Assembly: GCA_039707465.1 (NCBI GenBank)
Contig: CM077645.1
Span: forward strand, 148,300,503 to 148,364,502
Length of the DNA stretch: 64,000 nucleotides
Direction of reading: 5' to 3'
From: Rhabdophis nuchalis
Lineage: Eukaryota > Chordata > Lepidosauria > Squamata > Natricidae
In this document: positions 1-11,149 of the stretch, in pieces
How the letters are laid out: each line of letters starts with the position of its first letter
How positions within the stretch are numbered: position 1 is the stretch's first letter
Position numbers and translations under genes: made by a program
Notes under the pieces: model-generated
What the model saw: the letters and a program-made list of their open reading frames with translations, nothing else
The model's database searches: none
Told to the model about the DNA's origin: nothing

Positions 1-57
1 AGTGATACAATGAACTATCTAGGTATAAATTTAATAAAATAAATAAATAAATATCAA
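1..57 (+). mobile_element. 3' tail of an L2-like LINE
   Basis: The window opens inside a LINE 3' end. The string aggtataaatttaataaa followed by AAAT repeats matches the tail at 15810-15841, where the diagnostic gccgccctgggtcc segment precedes it. Only the last bases are in the window. Confidence 0.6.
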
Positions 58-239
58 ATGGGAAACAAAGACTTTGAATGATTCCCTAATCTAATAGAAA
101 AGAGTAACTGTAGTTCAGGGTTAAACTGTGGAGTCCTTGATGCTCTCTAAACTTGTTTGTTTGCTTCCAGACATTTCATCATCCAACCAGGTAACATCAA
201 CCCTGATGTTACCAAGTTGGATAAAGAAACTATTAACAT

Positions 240-460
240 TAAGAGCCCTGGTGGCCCAGTGGTTAGAATGCAATATTGTAAGCTGGCTCTGCCCACAGCC
301 AGGAGTTCAATCCTGACTGCCTTAAGGTTAACTCAGCCTTCCATCCTTCCAAGATGGGTAAAATGAGGACCCAGATTGTTGGGGGAAACATGCTGACTCT
401 GTAAACCACTTAGAGAGGGCTGTAAAGCATTGTGAAATGATTTATAAGTGCTAAGTGTTA
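240..460 (+). mobile_element. MIR/CORE-like tRNA-derived SINE
   Basis: A tRNA-like head has box A (tggcccagtggtta, about 250) and box B (ggagttcaatcct, about 302). It is followed by a body containing the phrases cagccttccatccttcc and gtaaaatgaggaccc, and a tail ending agtgttattgctat. This layout resembles MIR/CORE SINEs with an L2-type tail. A second copy lies on the minus strand at 62290-62522. The family name is inferred from memory of consensus phrases. Confidence 0.75.
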
Positions 461-520
461 TTGCTATCACCCCTTCCTGTTTGTACACAGCCATTTTCAG
501 ACTTCTGCAGAATGGAGTAA

Positions 521-619
521 CTTCCTTCCTTCCTTCCTTCCTTCCTTCCTTCCTTCCTTCCTTCCTTCCTTCCTTCCTTCCTTCCTTCCTTCCTTCCTTT
601 CCTTCCTTTCTTCCTTCCT
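521..619 (+). repeat. (TTCC)n microsatellite
   Basis: A nearly pure tetranucleotide tract of about 100 bp. It lies directly downstream of the SINE at 240-460. Confidence 0.98.
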
Positions 620-653
620 GGCCACCCATCTGAACAAGTCACTCTGGGCAGCA

Positions 654-677
654 TAATTAATTAATTAATTAATTAAT
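654..677 (+). repeat. (TTAA)n short tandem repeat
   Basis: Six tandem AATT units, self-complementary. Confidence 0.9.
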
Positions 678-679
678 CA

Positions 680-1580
680 GGATGTGCATTGGTTCAACAA
701 AAGAAAGTGTGTAGAAATCATCTAAATGAAATTATCTCCTCTCATATTGACTCATTCTTACTGCCTTCTTAGACTTTTCTCTCTCTCTCTGCTGTTTTGT
801 TTTTAGGTGGATTCCTTCTTAGGAATCCACCACTCTACCCCATCCCAATTTCCTGAAGAATGTTTGGCATCTGAAATGCCACCAGCATTATAAACTCATT
901 CTGCAAATGATACTGCACTTATAATGATGATATGATGATGACGATGATGATGATGATGATGGGTACTAGAATGACTTGCAATTTATCACTGAACTAGGTT
1001 GTCTTAGGTTGGGAAAATATTCAGCCTTTTCTCTCAACAGACTTTGCTGTCTAAGCACTTTTGATTTCTAAGCACTTTTGTCATCTAAGCACTGTTATGA
1101 ATAACCTGTGCAGTAAAGATACCCGAAACAAGGAAGAAAAAGAAATGCTTCTTTTAGTAGATTACATTTGATTTTTTTTCCCTGCTGGTGTTGCTAGGCG
1201 TAGACTCGGAGACTAGTTTTAAAGGCATCCATGGATTTTCATACTAAAGAATACCATCTGAAATATCGTGATCAAATCAAACACAGACATCTAAGAAAAA
1301 TCTTTTCACTGAGAACAAGGCACATCGGTGTATGTTTACTCAAAGTAAGCCACATAGTGTTTGATTAGATTTTTTCTTCTTGCTGAGAGTTTCTGATAAG
1401 AATGGAAGATTTTCAATTCCAAGGTCCCCTTTTTCTTCTAGGAGGCTGCATGACTTCAGAAGGCTAATTCAAACCAATATGCCGGTTATATTACAACTAT
1501 GTTCAGAGTCCATGCTCATAAATCTAGATATATGCAAATTATTTATCCGAACAAACTAGTTCACAATCATGGCCATCCCA
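680..1580. other. Intergenic DNA, no gene recognised
   Basis: AT-rich unique-looking sequence. A short GAT-rich tract lies at 925-960, and the phrase ctaagcactttt recurs at about 1052-1090. I see no coding exon or classified transposon. Confidence 0.5.
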
Positions 1581-1589
1581 TATTCTTCC

Positions 1590-2060
1590 CCACTTTTTTT
1601 ACACACACACACAAAATATGGAAAAAAGTGAGTATGATATGTATATATATATCAACATATCCATTCATTCATCCATCCATACGTCTCTCTTCTTTTTTTT
1701 AATCCATACCTCCTGTTCTATCCATCCACTTTCTCCATCCATCCATCCGCATTTCCTTCCCTTGATTTCCCATCATCTATTTGTTCTGTTTCTGCCACTG
1801 ACCATTTTTGCAACCCATTTCTGTTTTATTTTTAGTTCCTTCATCCAATTCTTTATTTCCCCCCCCCATTTTTGTACTTGCCTATCCTTTCAGATTCTTA
1901 CTGCCTTTTCCATCCATTCATCCATTCATTTATCATACACCCAATTCATTTTTCCATTCTGTACTTGTTAACATTCCATTCACCTATTCCTACACAGACA
2001 CACAGAAACACACTCCATCCTATTTGCACACCCACACTTATTTCAAAGCCTTCCCTTTCT
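1590..2060 (+). repeat. Degenerate CATC/CCAT-rich low-complexity region
   Basis: Scattered ccatccatcc and cattcattc units in a pyrimidine-rich strand. The long open frames here are translations of this simple sequence and not genes. Confidence 0.7.
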
Positions 2061-2960
2061 GCAAAAGGGGTGGCAGACCCCCACTTCCTTCCACATAATG
2101 TAATCACATTCGGACAAATGTTTCAAGAATAAATACACTTAGAGCACTAGAATAAAAAGAAGGATCAAAGGATCCTTCAGCAGCCCATTTCATATGAGTG
2201 TTAAGCAGGCATGGGATGCAGCAAAAGAGAAAAACAAAGTAGGAACAAGAAATGCAACTTGGTTGATTGGGGGGGGGGGTTTGCTACTTCCCTCATATCA
2301 CTGTTTCTAAAATGCTGCTTCTTATAGTTCTGAAATTGCTTCATAATAAAGGGAAAGTTAGAAGACATACATCTTTGGAGATGTGGATTAATTATGTAAA
2401 AGTGAGAACGGGAATGAATGAGGCCCATTCATTACTAGCATGGAAATGAATGCCAGATTCAAGAGTAATTTTTTCCCCATTCAGAACTCATCCATTTCAC
2501 TCTAGCAGCAAGAATAGGTCAGTTGGAGGTTAAGGGGCGAGGGGGGGGGGAAGGAGAGGGACAGCAGAATCACCAAATTTGAGAGGATCCTGAAGCAAAG
2601 TCTCCATCTATGTTGGCACCTGCCTGAGCGTCTTGTCTGAGTTGCCTTGGTTGATCATTTTTTCTCCCTACGCTATCCATAGTGTCTCTCCCGCTTCTGC
2701 ACACAGTCAGTCAAATGGAGTTTAGGTTAGTATAAGGGAAAGCCCTTCTTGTCATCTCTGCTTCTTAACAAAACTGTAACTGGAAGTACCACAAGAAACC
2801 CAGACCCTTTTTCTTGTGTAGAAAATTCTAGGCAGGTAGAGATTATAGCATGGGTATATATCAGAAAATTATTCAGCAATCAAAAATGGCAACATGAAAG
2901 TACTGGAATGGGTTAAAAAGAAACAGTTGAGAGAACAATTTCTCCTAATTTAGCCTTCTC
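2060..2960. other. Intergenic DNA, no gene recognised
   Basis: Contains G-runs at about 2269-2279 and 2541-2550. No exon, repeat family or RNA gene was recognised. Confidence 0.45.
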
Positions 2961-2965
2961 TTTAT

Positions 2966-3275
2966 TTCTAAATCGGCAGTTTGGTGGTTCAAATCCCTGG
3001 TGCACATAACGGAATGAACTCCCGTTACTTGTCCCAGCTTCTGCCAACCTAGCAGTTCGAAAGCACGTAAAAATGCAAGTAGAAAAATAGGAACCACCTT
3101 TGGTGGGAAGGTAACAGCGTTCCATGCGCCTTAGCTGTTTAGTCATGCCGGCCACATGACCACGGAGACATCTGCAGACAGTGCGGGCTCTTCGGCTTTG
3201 AAACGGAGATGAGCACCGCCCCCTAGAGTCGAGAACGACTAGCACATATGTATGAAGAGAACCTTTACCTTTATT
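2966..3275 (+). mobile_element. Sauria-type SINE with BovB-like tail
   Basis: It begins with a tRNA-like box B (ggtggttcaaatccc, about 2983) and ends aacctttacctttat. Internal phrases typical of squamate Sauria SINEs are present: catgccggccacatgacc, cggagatgagcaccgcc and gaacgactagcacatatg. Sauria SINEs are mobilised by BovB LINEs and are abundant in lizards and snakes, so this is a strong taxon marker. The tRNA head is degenerate. Confidence 0.88.
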
Positions 3276-3838
3276 CTAAATGGGTGACATTTTCCACACT
3301 ACAGAAACCTCCCTCAAAACACTGAATATGAGAGACTGTCACTTTTGTTCTATAATAAAATATTTTTAATGATTTCCCAGGCATAACCCAGCCAAAGCTA
3401 CTTTTTCGCTTCTTCCTTCAGATTTAGAATAAATATTGTTTTGTGTCTTTGTTTTATTTTGGTTTTGGTACAGACAATAACCTGTTTGAGTCTCCTATTT
3501 GTATTAATCTAAATTAAAAGTGCTAAAAAGTATTCAAATACAAATTAAATAAAATAATTTTAAGATCACCCCAAAATCTTATGAGGTTTCATGCAAGGAT
3601 CTAAATCTTATACAATTCTTTTGCGATATAATGAACTGTTAGCAGCCTTGTGTGTACTGACCCAGGGTTGTAATGATTTTACTTGCTGCCAAGTCCACTT
3701 TTTTAAATGATCAATTCCTTTATCTCATGTCATATTTAAAGTTCAATGGATAGAATTCTCTCTCTCCCTTCAGGTTTCTCTCACACATCCATGTAGATAC
3801 ATGTGCTTGTGTATGTGTACACTTATGTTTCTGTACAC
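3275..3838. other. Intergenic DNA, no feature recognised
   Basis: AT-rich non-coding sequence with no repeat family I can name. Confidence 0.4.
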
Positions 3839-3846
3839 CTCCCATT

Positions 3847-4071
3847 CAGTGGTGGGATTCCACATTTTTTACTACTGGTTCTGTGGACGTGGCTTGGTGG
3901 GCATGGCAGGGGAAAGATACTGCAAAATCCCCATTTCCTCCCAATCAGCTGGGATTCGGGAGGCAGAGAATAGATGGAGATGGGGCCAGTCAGAGGTGGT
4001 ATTTATCGGTACTCCTAACTACTCAAAAATTCTGCTACCACTTCTCCAGAACTAATCAGAACCTGCTGCAC
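3847..4071 (+). mobile_element. hAT-like MITE, family A (truncated 3' end)
   Basis: Starts with the terminal sequence CAGTGGTGGGATTC, followed by tactactggttctgtgg and cgtggcttggtgggc. It is the same family as 7433-7658 (+), 22592-22842 (-) and 22952-23198 (-). The latter two have exact 8-bp target duplications. The distal terminal repeat is missing here, and a CR1 3' end begins almost at once. Confidence 0.75.
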
Positions 4072-4079
4072 TGTACAAA

Positions 4080-4987
4080 ATACACTGTACAATAGCAGAG
4101 TTGGAAGGGACCTTGGAGGTCTCCTAGTCCAACCCCTGCCTAGGCAGGAAACCCTATACCTTTTCAGACAAATGGCTATCCAACATCTTCTTAAAGACTT
4201 CCAGTGTTGGGGTATTCACAACTTCTGGAGGCAAGCTGTTCCATGGATTAATTGTTCTAACTGTCAGGAAATTTCTCCTCAGTTCTAAGCTGCTTCCCTC
4301 CTTGATTAGTTTCCACCCATTGCTTCTTGTTCTGTCCTCAGGTGCTTTGGAGAATAGTTTGACTCCCTCTTCTTTGTGGCAACCCCTGAGATATTGGAAC
4401 TCTGCTATCATGTCTCCCCTGGTCCTTCTTTTCATTAAACTAGGCATACCCAGTTCCTGCAACCGTTCTTCATATGTTTTAGCCTCCAGTCCCCTAATCA
4501 TCTTTGTTGCTCTTCTCTGCACTCTTTCTAGAGTCTCCACATCTTTTCTACATTGTGGTGACCAAAACTGAATGCAGTATTCCAAGTGTGGCCTTACCAA
4601 GGCATTATAAAGTGGTATTAACACTTCACGTGATCTTGATTCTATCCCTTTGTTTATGCAGCCTAGAACTGTGTTGGCTTTTCTGGCAGCTGCTGCACAC
4701 TGCTGGCCCATATTTAAATGGTTGTCCACTAGGATTCCAAGATCCCTCTCACACGTGCTACTATTGAGCAAGGTACCACCTATACTGTACCTGTGCATTT
4801 TGTTTTTCTTGCCTAAATGTAGAACCTTACTTTTTTCACCATTGGATTTCATTTTGTTAGATAGTGCCCAATGTTCAAGTTTGTCAAGATCCTTCTGTAT
4901 CTTAAGCCTATCTTCTGGATAACACCTCTGCTCCCATTCCCACACCCACAGGCATTTAATGGCAATGAGCCTGTTGAAATTTATCAT
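4080..4987 (-). mobile_element. CR1 LINE, 3' part with reverse transcriptase C-terminus
   Basis: On the minus strand an open frame from 4987 to 4154 (277 residues) carries the CR1 RT thumb and C-terminal region. Motifs include KVLHLG, DLGILVDNHLNM, SREVLIPLYNALVRPHLEYC, ERVQRRATKMIRGLE and FLTVRTINPWNSLPPEVV. The short 3' UTR (about 4153-4085) reads as the usual CR1 end, with the phrase ggtcccttccaactctgct. The element is 5'-truncated, so no endonuclease or RT catalytic core is present and it cannot be autonomous. The remaining frame is unusually well preserved. It abuts the MITE at 3847-4071. Confidence 0.93.
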
Positions 4988-5206
4988 TACTGAATGCTAA
5001 TTGTGCTTTTGAAGTTTGGATGTCAAAGAGATTCATGGCATGTGTCAATTTATCTTGCTCTGCAAGTCTGGAGTTATAGTTGATTAGGGATCAATTGCCA
5101 ACATGTTTATAAAAGTTAAATGCTTTCAGTTGACATCTGTATTCTTGCTTTGTGATTCTCTTTTGTGACAAATAAAACTGCATGCTTTTCTCGTATTTTA
5201 ATCTCG

Positions 5207-6140
5207 TAACTACACAGTGATATTGAGAGGGTTTCAAAACTTGTTTAGGTCAAAGAAAATGGTGCAAGATCCAATCTGGGTCATACACCAGGTCCAAAGA
5301 TTTAGTCTTCTGAGCTTTCAGACTTGTGCTGGAGCCTATCCTCAGGGAACTTCTCTCTGTCAGAATATAGGTTATTCTATGCATCATATTTATGTAGTGC
5401 CTTTCTATTGCTTGAATGGTGTGTTGCTGGCCAGCAATTAGCTTGGGATTGAAGCTGGCTCCTTGACAGTCAACACGAGTGCTGATTTACCACCAGTTTA
5501 TCAGGTACTTAAGAACTGAGGACTTGGCAGCACAAGGAAAAAGGAACCAATCGCTGGCCAGCCACACACTAATCAACCAATAGGAAGGTACCACATAAAT
5601 ATGATGCATAGAATAACCAAAGCACATATTCAAGTAGAGAGAAGTTCCTTGAGGATGGGCTCCAGCTGTCAGGGCTCCAAATAATACACTCATAGAAAGC
5701 AAAGCTCCGAGGCAGGTAGATTCCTCAAACAATATCTTTATTGGATATATCATATTGGCACAGTTCTGGTGAAAACCAACTCTGAAAGTTCCTGCAGTTT
5801 TCACCTAATTAAAAGTAAAAGTTTCCTCTCTTTCCCAAATAATCAGTCACATGGTCGAATCAAGGTGCCATCTGGTCACCTGGTAACTTCATTCCTCCCG
5901 TCTCTCTGTCCACCTATGGGAATGTCCTTGGTTCCCAGGGAAAAGTCTTTTGTTTTGGCTATAAAATCCCAGCTATCTCTATTTACCCCCTCCCTATCCC
6001 TCAGCTGCAGTGTGGCAACACTGAAACTTCAAAATGGCTCAGCTTCAGGGTTGACACTAGCATGAGTCCGAAAGTTCGGAAGTCTAAAGCTCTGGTCCTG
6101 GTGACTGACCCAGATTGGATCTTGCAACATTATCCTGAGA
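5207..6140. repeat. Unclassified inverted-repeat complex, possibly LTR-derived
   Basis: Segment 5330-5412 (phrases gaacttctctct and attctatgcatcatattta) recurs inverted at 5569-5680. Segment 5255-5325 (gatccaatctgggtca, tttcagactt) recurs inverted at about 6060-6130. A reversed AATAAA-type signal lies near 5730. The pattern suggests two opposed or rearranged copies of one retroelement, but I cannot assign a family. Confidence 0.55.
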
Positions 6141-7085
6141 CACATATATTTCCCTTCATTCATGAGAGAAAATGTGTCCAGAATACTTTGAACATTCCCA
6201 CTGAAATAAGCCAAATGTACTTAAACTTATTTTCTGAAACAAATACAAATTTTATACTCAGATTTTCACTGGGTTTGAATATGTCTGTGATAAATACGCA
6301 GCCAAGGGCAAGGTGACCAGAATAATAACAGCTGTGTTTTGCAAAACTACTCCTAATTTTGCTTTTATTCTTCTGAGACTTCTCTCTGTTGAATACATTT
6401 TTAGGTTTCTTATATAATGCCACGATCAGAGGGCCTCTGATAACGTATGGATAATCATCCTAGTTCACTGAAACGAAATAGTCCTTGTCAAGGAGGCTGT
6501 AGGCGAAAAAGAGGTTAAAACTGCCACACATGCATACACCAATAGTCCAGAAATAATTAGCCCAGACAGAAACAATTATCGTTAAGACTTCTCACATCAG
6601 TAAGCTGAGTTGTCTTGAAATCCTGGGGTTAAAGAAGCATGGCTTGGTTGCATTGTCTGGCTGGCTCTTGCACAGAACAATCTCATCTCTTTGTCGGCAC
6701 CTGAGCTCTTCTTAAGCTGAAGACCACTGAATAACCTGGAGACCATCTGGTTACCTCAGCAGGGCCCGGCCACTTGCTGCAACCACTCTCGGAAGATGGC
6801 CTGCCACTCAGCTAAAAGAGCTGCTTGCAGTACAATCAATTATCAGCTGCCAAATGTCAAATGGAGCCCACTGTGTCAGCTATGATGGCAGTTCCTTTGT
6901 TTAGGGAACATGTTCTCAAGGTAATTATCCTATGCTGATGATGCTGTACTTTGGCCCAAGAACTCACTAGATTTGATCATGAAATACAGGCAGCAATATG
7001 GTTCGGGGGTCAAAACATTGGATCAGTAAGGTTAGAATGCAAAGGGTGATAGGGAACTTAATTGAGGAAGAAAGCAACAGTTTTA
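6140..7085. other. Intergenic DNA, no gene recognised
   Basis: Moderately mixed composition, no coding exon seen. Possible old repeat remnants near 6430-6800 could not be classified. Confidence 0.4.
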
Positions 7086-7432
7086 CCACATAATAATGAG
7101 GTTTAATATCCTTGCTCAAAAGGTTAAATATCCAGGAATTTATCTAATAAGAAATAATAAAGTCCTATTTAGAAATAATTGCTCACAGATCTGGAAAATT
7201 ATTAACAGCGGATTTCTTAAGATGGAGGAAGTTAAAACTGCAGCCTTTTCAGCAAAAGAATTCTGTCAAGGCTTAATGCTAGCTTCCAAACGGCTTCATT
7301 AAAAAATGGAAAACAAAATATTATTAGACTGATCTAATAAAAGGCTGAGAATTACATTCAAAGTACTGCAAGATTTGAAAGAAGAAGATGGTCTGGCAAC
7401 CCTGAACTTTAAATTATATTATGAACCTAAAC

Positions 7433-7658
7433 CAGTGGTGAAATTCAATTTTTTTTACTACTGGTTCTGTGGGTGTGGCTTGGTAAACATGATGTGGGCG
7501 TGGCTTGGTGGGCGTGGCATGGGAGGATATTGCAAAATCTCCATTCCCGCCCCACTCTTGGGTCAGCCAGTGGTGGCATTTGCCTGTTCTCCGAACCACT
7601 CAAAATTTCCGCTACCAGTTCTCCAGAACCTGTCGGAACATGCTGGATTTCACCCATG
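7433..7658 (+). mobile_element. hAT-like MITE, family A
   Basis: Begins CAGTGGTGAAATTCAA and carries the family phrases tactactggttctgtggg and gtggcttggtgggcgtgg. It ends near gatttcacccatg. The flanking 8-mers do not match, so the target duplication has decayed or the end is rearranged. It sits inside the L1 fossil. Confidence 0.75.
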
Positions 7659-7877
7659 ACTTTCATCCTTTAACTTGGTTTATAAATCGGATATCATCCT
7701 ATATTAGCTTACATCCATGGAGGGCTCCCACAAGGGCTTCATAAGTATAACTGAATGAATGCAAAAATAATTAAAAAGATTATTAAGAAATGATACAATT
7801 AAAGGAATCATATTAAAAGTTAGGGATAAATACAAGAAAGGAATCAGCTCAGACCTATCTCTTGCCTCATTATCAAA

Positions 7878-8133
7878 TACCATGTTTCCCTGAAAATAAG
7901 ACAGGGTCTTAGTTTCTTTTGACCCCCAAAATAAGAACTTGGCCTTATTTTCAGGGAGGTCTTATTATTTTTGAGGTGCAGGAGGTGGCGAGTGTGGTCA
8001 CCTCATGGCTGCTGCTGTGTTGCAATATTTTCAGGATAGGCTTATTTTCAGGGGGGGGGGCCTTATTTTAGCCCATACACTAAAAAGCCTGGTTATTATT
8101 GGGGGAAGTCTTGTTTTCATGGAAACAGGCTAT
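7878..8133 (+). mobile_element. Non-autonomous TIR element (CATGTTTCCCTGAAAATAAG ends)
   Basis: The left end catgtttccctgaaaataag and right end cttgttttcatggaaaca are imperfect inverted repeats. The interior repeats ttattttcaggg several times. It has no coding capacity. This is a squamate MITE-like family whose superfamily I cannot fix. Confidence 0.65.
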
Positions 8134-8607
8134 TTATTTTCATGAAGAAAAAAGCACAAAGAAATTTGCTCAATAAGAATGACTTTTATACATTTGTTTT
8201 AGACTTATTTTTATAACCATCCAACTGATTTTGGTATATTTAAATAAATTGCACAGTTTTAAGAAAGTGGAAAAACAAGGGAGAATACTTAGAATGATGA
8301 TGGAATTAAAATAGCCTCAGAACCAAAAATTTGAAGCATTTATGTTGTTGTTAAAGAGTGCTTGATTAAATGGATGAAGAATTTAGATACAATGATATTC
8401 ACCAATGGGAATTTCAGTGGAAGAATATTAAATTCACAGCTGATGTTATACTTAGGGAAAACTTAGAGAAACCATTGCTATATTATTCCAGAACTGATTG
8501 CAAAGATTGATATGTTTATCAATTTAGAAAAGATTTGTCTTCTACAAATTGTTGGAAATACAGTAAACAGCTTGGATTGCTTTTTGTTTCTAAATTCAGT
8601 GGCAATA

Positions 8608-8876
8608 CAGTGAGATTTCAGGTCCTGAACGGCTCAGACAACGAACAATTTGGATGCCGTCCCAAAAATCTGATAATGCTTCACTCATGTCACGAACACA
8701 TCCTTGGGTGCCAAATAACCACAGCCATGGTGATTTTCCCTACAGTGGCAATTTCACCTTCCACACCATTTTTTTCTGTGCGCGCATGCACAATTTCTCT
8801 TGCTTCTGGTCATGACCAAATTGGGTGCTGACCGAAGTCCTGGAATGGATTATGGTCGGCACTCGAGGTCCTACTG
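8608..8876 (+). mobile_element. Tc1/mariner (Tigger-like) MITE with TA duplication
   Basis: Starts CAGTGAGATTTCAGGTCC and ends with the inverted match ggcactcgaggtcctactg. It is flanked on both sides by TA (8606-8607 and 8877-8878). No transposase frame is present. Confidence 0.75.
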
Positions 8877-8879
8877 TAT

Positions 8880-9290
8880 TGATGAAGCTGAACAATTTTG
8901 AGAAATGAGTTGAAAGAGAATTAAATATTTTTTGGGAAAAAATTATAGAATTTTCTATAAAATATTGCTATTACTATTCTTGAATTAGCGCTGCATATGG
9001 CAATTGCTGGAAGTTGGGCTTCCTGTTGGAAAGTACTTTAATTTATTCTGTAGAACAATTGTTAAATAAGCTTCAGGAGTACACCTCCATGTCCAAAAAA
9101 AGCTTCATACATGTATTTCAAAAGTAATTCTGATACAGAATTTAACTTAACTTGAACACTGTTTTGGAAGTACAGCTCAATATATAGGCTGTTCCATATC
9201 CAAAATCTGGATTTCTCATAATATGAAATACTTATTTGCCTTGGCAGAAACTTCTGTAATTCTTAATCTCACTTTATGATTTATATTGTA
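8880..9290. other. Intergenic DNA, no feature recognised
   Basis: AT-rich sequence with no exon or named repeat. Confidence 0.4.
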
Positions 9291-9292
9291 CT

Positions 9293-9480
9293 AGCCGATA
9301 ACCTGGTGTTGCCCGGGTATCTATTTATAGGGGGAAAATGTCCGGACCAAGTGTAATTTCTAATGTTGGATTTTCCCCCTTACCAGAGGGAGCCCTCTTG
9401 TGGAGTACTGTGAAGATGTTACCATGGCAACTCCACTGTGCTATACAATAAAATCCATTTTACGGTAGTACAGTAGATGC
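9293..9480 (+). repeat. Unclassified interspersed repeat
   Basis: The phrase gttgcccgggtatctattt and the following ccttaccagagggagccc look like a dispersed family I have seen in reptile DNA. No terminal structure is visible, so I leave it unclassified. Confidence 0.45.
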
Positions 9481-9629
9481 CAATTTAAGGCACAACAGGC
9501 TGTATCTTAACAGAACACATCCCAAGGGGTGTTAGGAATGTCTTACTCCACGGTATTTTTCTCCAGAGAGTAAGTAATCTGTGTACCAGGTTTGTTTGAA
9601 ATTGCTCAACCAAAGAGTTATGCTGGAAC

Positions 9630-9742
9630 ACACACACAGCCACGCACAGCCACGCAGACACACACACACACACACATGTATGTGTGTGTCTATCTATATA
9701 TATATACATACGCATGCACACACGCACATACATACATACATA
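9630..9742 (+). repeat. (CA)n / (TATG)n microsatellite cluster
   Basis: Interrupted CA repeats (9655-9677), a short TATA run (about 9696-9706) and CATA/CACG units to 9742. Confidence 0.9.
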
Positions 9743-9744
9743 TA

Positions 9745-10750
9745 AACTACTGCTGTTGATAATTATTTTTATACAATAAATAAATTAATAAATATGATTT
9801 GGATTGTACCAATTATGGGTGGAATAATTACAGCACATTTAGTTAATATAATTAATGAGTTATTTAAAATGTTAGCCCAGTTCTGTATTGCTTGTAAATG
9901 TTTTGTTTATGTGCTTCCTGCTTGATTTTTCATTTGTTCCTCTCTCATCAAAAATAGATGCCTATATCATTCCATAGTTACCAGGAAGGCCATCCATAGG
10001 TGTTTTTTCCTAAAACCTTCTAAGCTAGAAAAGTACTAGATAGGAAAATGCTGTGGTGCCAATAAAACAGCCATAAAAATTTAGCATCTAACCCTAACTT
10101 TTTGGTATGATCTAGTCAGTGGTTGTTTTAGTTTTTCAGTACAGATGGGGTAGCCCTAAGCAACAACATTTAGTATACTAGTAGACCTAATAAAGATTTG
10201 CTCTTATTTCATATTCTCCATCTAAAAATAAAAAGTAATTTCCTTGCTTATTGCTTATCTTTCTATTTCCCTTTGGGCTGCTGTTCATTGTCTTAGCTTT
10301 GAACTTCTCTTGTATTTTAGAGTTTTATCTGTTTGTAAACTGGCGTGAGTTGGTATGACCTGGTTTATAAATATAATAAATAAAACAACCAAAATAAGTA
10401 ACTCTTTTATATATTTAATTAATGTATCAGCCCCCCTCCCCCAACACCAATGGACTCTGAGTGGTGCACAAATGAGAACCCCCATTCTACAAAAACAGAT
10501 TAAAAAAAACCCATTAAGTCTTTAGTCCAGAGAGAGATTGGATTAAAATGATCTAATCAACAATAAAATCAGTAAAACAAAACAAGGGCCTTAGGCAAAA
10601 AATAAAACACTATCTAAAACCTTAGGATAGAGGGTGCCATCTGTATCTCGGGGGGGGGGGATGTTGTCCAGACAATGGGGGGATACAGTAGAGAAGACAT
10701 ACTTTCTAGATTCCATAAGACAATAATATTTAATAGAGGAGGCCTCAAGT
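9745..10750. other. Intergenic DNA with possible LINE remnants
   Basis: AT-rich and non-coding. The stretch 10425-10510 (ggactctgagtggtgcacaa) may be a reversed, decayed L2-like 3' end. A G10 run lies at 10650-10659. The right edge is the insertion site of the LTR element. Confidence 0.4.
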
Positions 10751-10756
10751 GCATTT

Positions 10757-11055
10757 TGTTGAGTCCCCAAGCCTATGTCCCAGACAGCTCGTCTGGTAAC
10801 CTATGAGTCGCCGCATTCCGGAGCTGAGCCAGCAGCTGCAGTGATTAACAGAGACAAGCTGTCTGGAATCTGTCTGGAAAGGAGTTACAATGTTGCAAGT
10901 GCATTGCTAGGAGTTTCCTGCCTGGTAACTCTATATAAGAGGTTGCCAGAGAAGAAACCTTGCCAGTTGAATCTTGTGTGTGTTGTAAATAGTGTGAATA
11001 AACGTTCCTGTTGTTTTGACCATGCCTGAGTCGGAATCCTTTGTCTGATCTAACA
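10757..11055 (+). repeat. 5' LTR of the Ty3/gypsy element
   Basis: Begins TGTTGAG and ends CTAACA. It contains a TATA box (tatataa, 10932-10938) and a poly(A) signal AATAAA (10997-11002), giving U3-R-U5 order. It is identical to 15454-15752. Confidence 0.97.
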
Positions 11056-11149
11056 CTGGCGACGAGGTTGGGATTCAAGCCGTGGCCTTAGAACGCAACG
11101 GGTAACGAATACTTCAACAACAGAGTGCAGCGCGACGCACAGCCTCACC

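Larger units (their letters stand above)
7090..8600 (+). pseudogene. Decayed L1-like LINE ORF2 fragments, interrupted by two MITEs
   Basis: Translated pieces resemble L1 ORF2. KVKYPGIYLIRN (about 7117-7150) corresponds to the KYLGIYL motif, and EDGLATLNFKLYYE (about 7384-7425) corresponds to the GGLALPNFKLYY motif. The frame is broken by stops and by two insertions, a hAT-like MITE at 7433-7658 and a TIR element at 7878-8133. Traces appear to continue to about 8600. It is non-functional, and the family call rests on two short motifs. Confidence 0.6.

Noticed and set aside
2966..3050. Functional tRNA gene
   Set aside because: Only a degenerate SINE head; no complete cloverleaf could be read.
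10775..11029. 84-codon frame in the LTR, repeated identically at 15472-15726
   Set aside because: LTR sequence read by chance; it contains the TATA and poly(A) signals and has no protein resemblance.
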